Shown one piece after another: positions 1 through 10,209 of a stretch of 64,000 bases of DNA. The position numbers and the translations under genes were made by a program. The stretch comes from Botryosphaeria dothidea (taxonomy: Eukaryota > Ascomycota > Dothideomycetes > Botryosphaeriales > Botryosphaeriaceae), in NCBI GenBank assembly GCA_011503125.2, contig WWBZ02000033.1, positions 4,030,001 through 4,094,000 on the forward strand, in the 5' to 3' direction. How positions within the stretch are numbered: position 1 is the first letter of the stretch; each line of letters opens with the position of its first letter. The notes below the pieces were generated by a model that saw only the letters and a program-made list of their open reading frames with translations, was not told the origin of the DNA and did no database searches.

Positions 1-329
1 ACAGAACTTCTTGTTGCAATCGTTACAGGTTCGCTTGCCCTTCTTGGATTCTTTTGCGCGCGAGAAGAGGCTGGAGCCGGAGTCCTTGGAGGAACCGGAC
101 TTGGAGGAGCCGGATTTGGAGCTGTAGGGCGAGGGGTCATCGAGGTGAATAATGGTGCTATTGGTGAAGCAAGTGCACTTGCAGAAGGAGGCCGGGGCTA
201 AGCGGAGGAGGGTCAGCGGACGGACAGGTATGCAGGAGCGGAGGCGTGCGGCATACTGGCTGCAAGAGCGGTGGAGAGCAGGGCGAGGAGGGCGAGCAGA
301 GTCAGGAGGGCATGTCTTCGTCCCAACAT
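1..329 (-). CDS. Cys-rich secreted or membrane protein, C-terminus beyond window
   Basis: Minus-strand gene starting at the ATG complementary to 327-329 and running off the left edge. The first 24 residues are a hydrophobic leader (MLGRRHALLTLLALLALL...) typical of a signal peptide. A 59-nt intron at 198-256 (GTATGC donor, GCTGAC branch, TTAG acceptor) removes an in-frame stop. After splicing the frame continues through a CKCTCF motif followed by NSTII, a Ser/Lys/Gly-rich linker, and a CNDCNKKFC motif at the edge. Paired Cys clusters after a leader suggest an extracellular or lumenal domain, but I cannot name the family with certainty. It is divergent from the next gene. Confidence 0.6.
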
Positions 330-649
330 GGTGTCGACGGCGCGAGGTGGTGGATCGCAGGCCGGAGGATCGCAAACGGCCGCGCTGGAGATGATGCGCG
401 CGCTGTGGATGGCCTGAGCCCTGCCGGCCGCGTACCCTGCGACGGCTTGGCAGCAGTGGGGAACCCGGCAAGGGTCGAGCTCGATAATTTGTCTCCGCCG
501 GGCCCTAAAAACTTCCAGCGCGATTCTCCGCCTCAGCAACAGCCAACACAGCGCCCGCTGAGCTGAGACACTTGCGCGGCTATGTTCTAGCATCCTTCGC
601 CCGCTGGTTGGTGGTGGCTCATCCTTTCGCACATCACGACACCTCAGCA
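330..649. promoter_or_regulatory. Divergent intergenic region
   Basis: 320 bases between two divergent genes, presumably holding both promoters and 5' leaders. I see no clear TATA box. An in-frame upstream ATG at 572 extends the next ORF but lies in leader-like sequence. Confidence 0.4.
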
Positions 650-2458
650 ATGTCCGTTACACAAGCGCTTACAACAGATTCCGCCGCCCGCGAAGAGCCC
701 TCCAGCAGCTCCAGCGCCGCGCCCGAGAGAACGCGCCTGCACATCACACCCTTTAATCCGGACCTACTGAAGGCTTTCATCCCGCCCTCCATCTTGCCCC
801 AGGCGTCGCAAATCTCCTACCACAGTATTCAGACATTTCCCGAGAAAGGCTTCGGCTACGTCGAGCTCCCCACCATGGAGGCCCAAAAGCTTAAGAAGAA
901 GTTTAATGGCTCCATTCTGAGGGGTCACAAGGTTCGCATCGAAGACGCGCGCCCGGAAAAGCGCAAGATGATCGTGGAGGAGGCACAAGCGGCAGCCGAG
1001 GCGGGCGCAGAGGAGGAAGATCGCAAGGCCGGTAAGAAGGTCAAGAAGGTGAAGCGCAAGGATGGCGTGCTTCCAGGATTTGAGCTTCCGGATGAACGGC
1101 ACGTCAAGCGTGGCTGGACTGAGCCAGACAGCAAGAAGGATCGCAAGCACAAGGACAAGAGGGACAAGGACAAGAAGGAGAAGAAGAACAAATCGCAGTC
1201 TTCGAAATACACTACGGACAAAGAATTGCTGTTCAAGACAAAACTCCCACCAAATGCCGTTCCGATAGCCAAGTCCGACAGAGCTGTGGAAAAGCCCAAG
1301 AAATCGAAGAAGTCCTCGCGCGAGGTTGTTGTTCACGAGTTTGCCAAAACAACAAAACATGCCAGCTTCTTGAAGACCAGTAAAGTCTCGAAAGATGCAA
1401 AGAAAGCTGCCGAATTCGTTGAAGGCAAGGGATGGGTCGACGAAGAGGGAAATGTGGTGGAGCAAGAGTCTGAGTCGCGTCGGACGCGCAGAGAGGCTGA
1501 GGAGGAGGCGAGGCAAAAACGCGCAGAAAGGAAGGCATCTGCCCCTAAGGAAGAGAAGCGCTCCAAGAAGCAGTCTGCCCTGGAGCGGGCGGAGGCGCTC
1601 GAGGCAAGATGCAAGTCTAAAAAAGCAGCTCTATCATCTGACGAAGAGTCAGAGGATGACGATGAAGATGTTTCCGATGATTCTTCAGTCATCTCTACAT
1701 CCTCATCCGACGTCAGCAGCAGTGAAGAAAGCGAGTCTGAAGAAGTGTCTTCGTCGGAGGCTGAGTCAGAAGTCGCACAAGGACGGGAAGCCGAAGAGCA
1801 ACCTTCGCCGGAATCCAAGCCACCAGTTGCACACGCGAAGGCAGCTGATCAGGACAACATTCCTCGTGGTGTTCCTGGCGCAGACGTGGAGATGATTGAT
1901 TCCACAGCGAATACCGGGAACGCCGCGGAGGAGGCGACAAAAGAAGTTCACCCTCTGGAGGCTCTTTTCAAGCGCCCCAAATTGCCCGAGGGTGGAACGC
2001 CAACGAAGCTCGCGCCAATCAATACTTCGTTCAGCTTCTTTGGTGGTGGCGAGGATGACGATGAAGAGGTTGCAGAAGAAGCAAATCCACCGCTCACGCC
2101 ATACACGCGGCAAGACATGCAAATACGTGGCATGCGTAGCGCCGCCCCAACGCCCGACACTGCCGCCATTGGCAAGAAGTTTTGGCGAGATAATGACGAG
2201 GACGAGGAGGAAGACGATGAAGAATTGGAGGACAGCATGATGCATATCGATGCCAATTCGGTCCTGGTCGGGACGAACAAGTCCGATGTTACCAGCGCAC
2301 CGGTTCCAGGCGCAGACGATGCGCAGCAGAGCGAATTTGCGAAGCATTTCTGGGAAAACCGGGGAGACTACAACAGGGCATGGAAAAAACGCAGGAGGGA
2401 AGCAATGAAGGTCCAACGCCAGCGTGAGAATCGCCGCCTGGGACGAAAGGTTGTTTAG
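650..2458 (+). CDS. RRM-like nucleolar protein (SRP40/NOL8-like), 602 aa
   Basis: Single exon. I chose the ATG at 650 rather than the in-frame ATG at 572 because the compact RRM-like fold begins soon after it. Residues about 28-100 read as an RNA-recognition motif, with an RNP2-like strand LHITPF (30-35) and an RNP1-like strand KGFGYVEL (66-73). The rest is low-complexity: Lys-rich blocks, Ser/Asp/Glu acidic tracts around residues 340-400 and 520-545, and a basic C-terminus (WKKRRREAMK). This arrangement is usual for nucleolar ribosome-biogenesis factors annotated in fungi as SRP40-like. The RRM and the basic/acidic composition are seen; the nucleolar role is inferred from family architecture. 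Confidence 0.7.
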   Translation: MSVTQALTTDSAAREEPSSSSSAAPERTRLHITPFNPDLLKAFIPPSILPQASQISYHSIQTFPEKGFGYVELPTMEAQKLKKKFNGSILRGHKVRIEDARPEKRKMIVEEAQAAAEAGAEEEDRKAGKKVKKVKRKDGVLPGFELPDERHVKRGWTEPDSKKDRKHKDKRDKDKKEKKNKSQSSKYTTDKELLFKTKLPPNAVPIAKSDRAVEKPKKSKKSSREVVVHEFAKTTKHASFLKTSKVSKDAKKAAEFVEGKGWVDEEGNVVEQESESRRTRREAEEEARQKRAERKASAPKEEKRSKKQSALERAEALEARCKSKKAALSSDEESEDDDEDVSDDSSVISTSSSDVSSSEESESEEVSSSEAESEVAQGREAEEQPSPESKPPVAHAKAADQDNIPRGVPGADVEMIDSTANTGNAAEEATKEVHPLEALFKRPKLPEGGTPTKLAPINTSFSFFGGGEDDDEEVAEEANPPLTPYTRQDMQIRGMRSAAPTPDTAAIGKKFWRDNDEDEEEDDEELEDSMMHIDANSVLVGTNKSDVTSAPVPGADDAQQSEFAKHFWENRGDYNRAWKKRRREAMKVQRQRENRRLGRKVV

Positions 2459-3349
2459 AGGATTCAGATAAAGAGGCGGGAGGTCGATGCCGCTGTTGTG
2501 GAAGTGGGAGCATCCTAGCGGGTGCTAAGCCCACTCCGCTGGCATGCAGGGTTCATGGAAGCACACGGGGAGCCGCATGGCCGGATTTTCGGGGTGCTAG
2601 GTGGCGTTTACAGGCATGAGCCCCATTGAGCAATGTCAATTGCTTGTGCAACCTGCTGCTTTTCCGTACACTTGCATATGTGCGGTGTCTCAGTTTGACA
2701 CCGTCGCGATCCTCGGAGCTGATACTTCAGTGCACGCGCATATGTGACTTTTATTTGTTTTGCTTGTCTCCATTCATCTTGTACAGCAAGCCTCGCGGGC
2801 CAGTGCGTAGTGGGTCAGTTCTGCAGGTACGACGTGTGGGGGAGAGGGGGTAGCAGGGATGGGATGGTTTTCCGGGTTTAATACTCCACGGCGCTCACCC
2901 CAGGGAATCTAGCGGTCACTCCACCCGGACTCTCATCGGCGGCGATGGCATGCATCAGACGAGATCTGCTTTTCCTTTTGAATTAGATTGCTTTTCGACC
3001 CGTGCGTATAATGGTAGGTTGCGTCCGTTGTCGTGGAGGTAGTGGTCGACACAACTCACGCACCAAGCCTTCCTGACCTCACTTTATTCTGACTTCGGCG
3101 ACTGTCGACATTGCCTCACTCTTAGATCTTGGCTGCTCCATCCTGCTAATCAACACGCCCGCCAACCGTCTAATTTCTATGTTCTTTCAACTCCAACTTC
3201 TTCTCTACCACACACTCGTTCACTGGCCCGGATAGATATTCCCCCGTTTCAGCACCAACTCCCAACACGCATCCGACTTGAAGAGGCATACCTAACTTCC
3301 TCTGGAAATACCCACTTTACTGCAACGGCGAAGATAAGCCAGAGGCGCA
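2459..3349. other. Intergenic, no gene seen
   Basis: 890 bases holding the 3' end of the RRM gene and the leader of the next. The last 250 bases are C/T-rich, common in fungal promoters. No ORF is convincing on either strand. Confidence 0.4.
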
Positions 3350-4154
3350 ATGGCTCCTGACGCCTGCTCGCCCACACGTACCACTTCCACCAACACTGTC
3401 TTCCCGAAAATACTCGCCACCAGACGTAACCTTGACTCACAAACATACTCTGCCTTTCTTGAAGAAGCTGAGATCCTCGACTCTTTCGCCAACATGGAGG
3501 CACCGATCCGATATTCCTTCAGCGCGCCTTCGAAGCGCTTCTACTGCGTCATCGCCCTTGGCCAGATCACACTCCTCTCCACCGTCGTGGCGCTCGTCCT
3601 CCTTATCGCCAAGTACGAAACACTACAAAACGACAGCGAGCGTGCCGGTTACGTCATATGGCTGGTCTTCTCCGCATGCGCAACCTCTGTCTTCGCAATG
3701 ACGACATTCATCTTCCGGCACCAGCGACGCCGCATGCGCGACATGCAAAACAAGCTCCGGACGATGCACTCGAACGCCGAAGCCCAAGGCTCGCAGAAGC
3801 GCCTCGATACAGACTCATCAGCGCCGCCGCAAGTACGCACGGAGACGGACCACCGACAGAGCATCCTGGCGCAGCACCACCAAGAAGCCAGCGCCGATCC
3901 AACTCGCAGAAGAAGCAGCATCATCGCCAGCGGCCGCAGCCGCCAGCAAAGCTCCGCCGCAGGGGAGGGCTGCGAGCTCTCCCTCTTCCAGACGCACCTC
4001 AGCAGCGGCAGCGCCGAAAGGGCGTCGTCCTCGCTCCCAAGCCCGCCGCCCGCCGCCGTACACCATCGCCAGCGCGACTCCGCCCCCAGCCGCCTCTTCC
4101 AAGACGACCCCGTCATGATGGACCTCTTCCACAGCCTCTACAGCAGCAACTCCA

Positions 4155-4189
<35 letters not shown>

Positions 4190-5053
4190 AACAACCGCAC
4201 ACCCACCACACCCACCACACCCACCCACCGCCGCCGCCCCGCCATCGACGCCCGCCCGCTCCGTCTCTCCCTCCTCTCCTCCCCCTCCGCCACAGCCAAC
4301 CGCAGCTCCACCGCCCTCCCCGACCGCGTCAACACCGGCCACGACTCCTCCCCGCCCGCCACACCCACCCGCCCCACCTCGCCCGGCGGCAACGGAGCCG
4401 CCGCCGTCCTCCCCTCAAGCTTCCCGCTCCCGCCGACGCACGCGCGCTTCAGCGCCGTCCGGACTCCCACCGCCGCAGCCGGGCACGCTGCGGCGCCGCC
4501 TGCCAGTCTGCGGTGGCGGTCGTTGTCGAGGCGGGAGAGGCGCTGGGTGGGCGAGCAGCAGCAGCAGGAGCCGGAAGAGCGCGCCGTGTGGGGACGAATG
4601 GCTGCGTTGTCGCCCTGCGGACCACCGTCGTCATCGCCAATGCCGAGGGGGGGCGATCTCACGGATGGCGCGATGGTCGAGACGAGGGATGGTGACGGTG
4701 TCGCGCTCGAGCAGCTGCCGTCGGGGGAGCGCAGGGATTCGCACGTCGATGTCGATGGGCGCGGGGAGGAGGAGAGCGAGAGGAGCAAGGGGTCATCTGG
4801 CGACGGCGGCGCGGTGTCGAGCCGGCGCGAAGCAGTGGATCTGGCTGCCTCGCGGATGCCGTCTTTGCGGGCGAGGAACGGGTCGGAGACGAAGGGGTAT
4901 CGCTGGGTGGGCGGCGGAGAGGAGGGGGGAGTGGTGGCGCCGTCGAGGCGGTCGAGTAGGGGGTTGGTGTCGCTTGCGTCGACCATAGGGGAGGGGTATG
5001 CGCGGTTGGAAGAGGAAGGATGTGTGCGAGGAGGCGAGGGTAGACGGTCGTGA
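3350..5053 (+). CDS. Two-TM membrane protein with long disordered tail, 567 aa
   Basis: Single exon, family not recognised. Two hydrophobic segments, residues about 64-87 and 100-122, are followed by a basic RHQRRRR stop-transfer stretch. About 440 residues of Ser/Pro/Arg-rich, probably disordered cytoplasmic tail follow, containing an acidic Asp run near residues 270-280. A second in-frame ATG at 3494 (residue 49) has a better context (gccaacATGg) and lies just before the first membrane segment, so the true protein may be 48 residues shorter. The tail is GC-rich and open in several frames, which creates long shadow ORFs on both strands. Function unknown. Confidence 0.6.
4157..4189. repeat. 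GAC trinucleotide microsatellite coding poly-Asp
   Basis: About eleven uninterrupted GAC triplets in frame within the tail of the two-TM protein, flanked by AAC (Asn) codons. Such tracts vary in length by slippage, so the protein is probably length-polymorphic. Confidence 0.85.
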
Positions 5054-5841
5054 TGGAGATAACGAGGGATGGATGGGCAATATACGTGGGGCATTAGAGA
5101 GATTGGTCGGGTTTAGGATAGGCGGAAAACAGGAAGATGACCATGTGGATGATTGCTTCCGCATATAAGCATGCCGTGAAACGGCTAGGGGTAGGAGCAA
5201 ATTGGCGTTTCTTCCTTTTTGTCTGCTTCCAGCGTGCGCGATACGGCAGGAATAATGGCGTCTGAGAGGTGAAAGCCATGAGGGTCCATCGAAGGAGAGT
5301 AGATGACATAGATTTGATACCCCAATGCATTTCTTATCTTGATGCTTTGTTTTCTCGTTTGATTCTCGGATTCCTGCAATCTTTGGTCCAATATTGAGTC
5401 ACTGTCTGCCTCGCAGTCTGAAACTTGTTTTATCAAAAGCTTTTTGCATTAGATATACAAGAGCGCGTACCTTTGTCTGCTCATATGAGCCGTAACAGGT
5501 AAAGTAAGCGTTATCTCTTCCTGTTTTGGTGCAACCTTTTCTTTTACTAAGGACATTTCATGAATCAAATCAGAACTTCGGGCTAATTGCGGCATCTCCT
5601 GGATCCAGGAACGAAGAAACGTAGTAAAGACGTTGAGAGTTCCACCTCAGAAAAAAGTCTTTGTGCTGCGATAAAACAAACATGACGCCCGAAACTCCTT
5701 CATGCGGGTATTACAAGAGATAATTTATGTGTTGATGACGGGTCTCTCGATCTTTGTGGAGAACCGATGGGACGTTGTTTGGTGCGGCAGAACACGAATC
5801 GCTTCGAGTAGGGATGGATAGTAGAAGATAACCTGCCACGT
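5054..5841. other. Intergenic, no gene seen
   Basis: Region between the convergent 3' ends of the two-TM gene and the ARL1 gene. It is lower in GC than its neighbours and has only short unsupported ORFs. Confidence 0.4.
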
Positions 5842-6765
5842 CTATGCATTGTCTGCCTGGATCGTCGTCTGCGCAAACGCGCCGTTAGCAAACCAAGGAA
5901 AACCGCCAATGCTGAGTGCAATGATTTGAGCAAAGGACTCACAGTCAACCAGTCCATACCCTCGTCCACACCCCTGCCATCAATAGCCGAGCAGGCGACT
6001 ATGCTCCAATTGCGGTCCCTGAGCTCGCCCAGCTTGAGAGCCTCGGATATCTCGCCGGCGCCCTTTGCGCCGGGCTGGTCTTGCTTGTTGGCGAAGACGA
6101 GCAGGGCGGCGTCGCGCAGCTCCTCCTCGGACAGCATGGCGGACAGCTCCTCGGCGGCGGTGCCTAACCGGTCGATATCGGTCGAGTCGATGACGAAGAT
6201 GACGGCGGCCGTGTTGCTGTAGTAGCACCGCCAGTACTGCGGGCGGGGGAGGAAGGTCAGCGTGCGCAGCTCTGCGGTGCGGGAGAGTTGCTGGAAGAGT
6301 GGGTGGCGGGGGAGAAGGGGAGCTATCGCGCGTACCGGGCGGATCGACGTCTGGCCTCCGAGATCCTGGGAAGGAGAGTTAGCAGGCAGAATTCGGGCTC
6401 GAAGGGGCGCGAATGGTGAGGAGGCGTACCCAGACATTGAGGTTCAGGTTCTTGTAGGTGACGGACTCGACGTTGAAGCCGATTGTCGGAATCGTCGTGA
6501 CTACCTCGCCAATCTGCACTCAACATGACAGTGTAAGCAGATCCATGCTTTGTTCTCTCTTTTCTGCAGGAACCCGCACCTTTAGCCGGTACAACAGCGT
6601 CGTCTTTCCAGCATTGTCCTGCGCGTGCTCGCGTTAGCTGCGCCGGAGCCTGCAACTCGTCTTTCAGGCGTGTCGTGGGCGCGGGCGTACCAGGCCGAGG
6701 ATTAGGATGCGGATTTCCTTCTTCGCCCAGACTAGCGACGTCAACCGCGAAACCCAGCCGCCCAT
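5842..6765 (-). CDS. ARL1: ADP-ribosylation-factor-like GTPase Arl1, 182 aa, six exons
   Basis: Spliced from exons 6691-6765, 6580-6618, 6430-6513, 6336-6365, 5943-6236 and 5842-5868. The product has a family-typical length (yeast Arl1 is 183 aa). Gly2 of MGGW is the expected N-myristoylation site. GTP-binding motifs are all present: GLDNAGKT (P-loop), PTIGFN (switch I), WDLGGQ (switch II), NKQD, and the CSA motif. By family knowledge Arl1 works at the trans-Golgi, recruiting GRIP-domain golgins. The last exon encodes only TTIQADNA and is the least certain part. The gene reads toward the convergent two-TM gene. Confidence 0.93.
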
Positions 6766-7319
6766 GGTGTCGTTGTGCAAATGCGCCCAAAAAAAAGTTC
6801 CGAGGGAGGGATAGCTATGGCGTCAGGGCCGAGGAAGGGCGACCGAGATTTCTAAGCAGGGCGAGTCGGGGAGACGGCAGCCGGGGGGGGGGGGGGGTTT
6901 GCGCGTTGGCTTCGCGGGGGAGAAGGCGCGAGGTGAACGGGCAGAAGAGCGCGTGGGAGCAGCGAGCGGAGAGGGACAGGAGAGAGAATGGGATGGTCTT
7001 GGACCGACTTGCAGTAGCATTAAGGCAAAAGCCAGCAAAGCAACCTGTCGCCCAGGTGGTTGATCCGAGCTCGAGCCCTAACAGCAGCAGCGGGCATGGG
7101 CCCGAGGGCCAGAGCTAGACCCGCTGGTGAAAGGCAGCCAACCGCCTTTCCCCGATGCGGCGCAACCCACCCAGCAATCAAACCACACATGCCCTGCGCT
7201 TTCTCGCCCTGAGTAAAAAGCCCTGCGAAAAGCCCTCGCTTTCAGCTCACCGCGTCCGCGCTATGCATCTACTACAGAAGCCCATCCCGCCCACAGTTCT
7301 CGCCCATTATTCCAGTCCC
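6766..7319. other. ARL1 upstream region with G15 homopolymer
   Basis: Lies between the ARL1 start and the stop of the next minus-strand gene, so it holds the ARL1 promoter and leader. A run of 15 G on the plus strand at 6883-6897 sits about 120 bases upstream of the start. No further gene is supported. Confidence 0.4.
6883..6897. repeat. G15 homopolymer
   Basis: Fifteen consecutive G on the plus strand (poly-C on the ARL1 sense strand), upstream of ARL1. Length is prone to sequencing or slippage error. Confidence 0.9.
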
Positions 7320-9656
7320 CTATTCCGTATTCATCTCTTCCGCCAGCGTCGGCGTGTCGTCGCGACTCCGCTTCCGGCTCGTATTGCCGCTGCCATTGCT
7401 ATTCCTATCGTGCCTCTCGTTGTCCCCGGTTGCTGACGGGTCTAGCGATTGCTCGAAGCGTCGTGCGATCTCCAGCAACTCTGCGTCCATGCGGCTTCCG
7501 CCCATGAACTGCACCCCGAACGGCAGTCGGCCCTCATTGCCCCCAGTGCCGAGAAGTTCGTCAAGGGGATATAGCCCTGCTGGTACCGAGACGGCGCACA
7601 AGTCCAGCACGTTGGCCGCGTGCGTGTACTCTCCCAGCGCGCTGTTCCTCCTGATGGGATCTGCCAGCACCTCCTCGATCGTCCAGTGCCCTGGAGCTGT
7701 CGGGGTGACGATGACGTCAACCCCATTGGCCCCGGCACTGAATGTCTCCTCTGCCTGACGCGTATAGAGAGCTTTGGCCTGGATGTCTCGATAAGCTTGA
7801 ATGGCCGTGCTCTGCCGCGCCACAGCCCCGTCGAAGACCTCCACCACTGCCGGGTGCAAATATTTCCTGTTCTTCTCTAGCCAGTCGTCAGGATGATTTG
7901 CGAGTCGTTCCATAACCAATGTCCCGTCGTAAAGTAATTCCCCTGCCTTCTCAAATGGAGTCCAATCTATGGGCTTCAACGCTCCGCCAATACTAACAAG
8001 CTTCCGGATGACGTGGTTGAAGATCTTGCGGTAGAGCGGATGGCATGCGTCTAGCGATTCTGGAGGGGGGATGCCGAAGCGGAAGGTTTGCCTTTGCGGG
8101 CCGACTGCATTGATGTGACGCTCGAAAGCAATGGACGGCTTCGAGTATCTGTCCGCAGCATCGTAATCTTCGATCGCTTGCCACACCATGCGAGCTTCGC
8201 TTGTGTTGCGAGCTAAGACCGCTATGCAATCCAGAGAGGCGCATGCAGGAGTAATCCCGCGCATGGACACAAGTCCTCGAGTAGGCTTGAAGCCTACAAC
8301 GTCGTTGAACGCCGCTGGAATGCGTCCTGATCCTGCTGTGTCCGTCCCGATGGAAAATGATACCAATCCCGCCCCAACGCTCACAGCACTGCCGCTACTT
8401 GAGCCTCCGGCGATGTAGTCCTTGTGAAATGTCGAGTGTGGTGTTCCTTCAGGGCTTCGGCAGCCTGTCATACCCGTGCCCAGTTGATCCATATTCGTTT
8501 TCCCTATGAAAATGCCACCGTTGTCGATGATATTTTGGTACACAGGTGCTGATGTAGATGCCATTCGTGTGAGCGGCGGGCATGCTGTGGTGGTTTGAAT
8601 GTTCGCAACGTCGATGGAGTCCTTTATGCTGAAGGGGATGCCAAACAGCGGCGGTCGTTCCCTGGGATTCGGCCACTTCTCTTCTACCTTCCTTGCCGCT
8701 TCTAGCACGGCTTCCCTGCTCTCCAGATGGATCCAAACCGCGGGATCGTGGTCTTTGTAGACCTCGATTTTGCGGTACAGCAAGTTCATGACTGATTCAG
8801 GAGAAACGCCAGACTTATAGGCCGCCTGCAGACGGCGAATTCGCATATCTGCGTTCTGTCGATATCGCTCATCCTGCGCTACACGTGCTTCCGCCAGGGG
8901 GGCCAAGGCTTTGACAACCCGTTCCAGCTTTGAGACGAAACCGAAAAGACCTCCGTCCACATGGATCACGTCCAAACTTCCCCGTCGGAATTTTTCTTCA
9001 TTATATCCAGCCGTGCATTCCGAGATCACGCCTGCATTCTGTAAGAAAATTGGTTGGTGGTGTTACGGACGCAGAAACTCACAGCACTCAAGACCTCTGT
9101 CACTAGCCTCCCGGACCGTAGAGGACAGACAGCATTCTGTGCTGACTCCGGCTACAAGAACATGGGTGATGGCACGGGCCTTGAGTTTGTGCAGCAGTTC
9201 GGTGTTCCAGAAAGCGCCCTTCCCAGACTTGTCTATCACAACCTCTCCCGCAAGCGGGCGAAGCTCGTCAATGATGTCGTGACCGTATTCGCCGCGCACC
9301 AGGTACCTGCCCATGGAACCCTTGTCTCCCACGGTGATGCCCGCATTGCCGTGGGCGGGCGCCTGGCGCGCCAAAGTGATGGAGGGACAATCAGATAGAT
9401 CCGGCTTGAATCCCACGCGAGTGTGGAAAACCGGCAGGCGGGCCTCTCGGCACGCGTCCAGCAGCCGCATCACCGGGCGGACGCAGGCCTGGACGGCGGA
9501 GAGATCTGCGCCGACGTTGTGGGAAAAGCCGCCTTCGACCAGGAAATCGCGCTGCATGCCGATGACGAGCAGAGCAGTGTGGCGCGAAGGGAAGCTGAAG
9601 GGAAATGGGCGGGCGTCGACGACCAGATGTGAGAGCCCGGCGCCGCTGAAGGCCAT
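7320..9656 (-). CDS. Fused isochorismatase-like hydrolase and amidase (probable biuret/allophanate hydrolase), 761 aa
   Basis: Two exons (9083-9656 and 7320-9031) joined across a 51-nt intron. The upstream acceptor would give a stop; the AATGCAG acceptor gives an open frame (ECCVISECTAGYNEE) matching the usual isochorismatase C-terminal strand. N-terminal half: cysteine-hydrolase triad D37 (MQRDF), K143 (DKSGKG) and C176 (GVSTECCL). C-terminal half: amidase-signature enzyme with K328 (SIKDS), the GGSSSGS loop (Ser 402-404) and nucleophile S426 (DTAGSGRIPA). The amidase resembles the allophanate hydrolase type more than generic amidases (KTNMDQLGTG, GTDTAGSGRIPAAFN). In bacteria an isochorismatase-fold biuret hydrolase and an allophanate hydrolase act consecutively, yielding ammonia and CO2. 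The fused gene therefore suggests a two-step nitrogen-salvage enzyme. Domains are seen; substrates are inferred, and a ureidoacrylate-type N-domain is the alternative. Confidence 0.8.
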
Positions 9657-10209
9657 GGTTGCGGAGGTTGTTGTGAAGATTCGAGTAACGCAGGCAACGT
9701 GTGAAAATGTTTGGGTTAAGAGAGTGTGTTATTAGGGGCCGTGAAGCTATGAAACAGGTCGTGGGTTTTTCATTTCTCGCATGCCCCAATCAAGCCTTGT
9801 CCGCGGCCCACTGCTGCCAGCTTGTTCCCAGTGCGGGGCGAGGGCTCGGGGAACTGCTTATTAAGATTCGGGGAGCAGAGGTCGCGAATGGCCAGGCGGC
9901 GGACATTTTCGACTCAGGAAAAGGGGTGGTAGTCATGGACAGCAATCTGTGATGACCGGCGGGCGTATCTGAGCTTTTGGGTTGCGGAGTTGTTCCGTCG
10001 AGAGTGCAGCAAGCTCCGCTGTGTCCGCGCCGCTGGGCCCTCGAGGCACGGGCCATGAACCACCGCCGACGCCGTCCAGCCAGCCTGAGCCTGAGCTTCC
10101 ACGACTTCAACACCCGCGACCCCAGCCTGTCGATACCGCCCGTCCGTCGCGCCCGCACCAGACTATCCACCCGCCAGAGCTGCCCTGATCGCAACTCCAG
10201 TTGCTCATC
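9657..10209. promoter_or_regulatory. Divergent promoter region, fused hydrolase / ARP8
   Basis: About 550 bases between divergent starts. Open frames here on both strands are GC-rich shadows overlapping the ARP8 leader. No specific site identified. Confidence 0.35.

Noticed and set aside
4138..5094. Long minus-strand ORF over the two-TM protein tail
   Set aside because: Shadow produced by GC-rich, Ser/Arg-rich codons; no domain, start or splice support.
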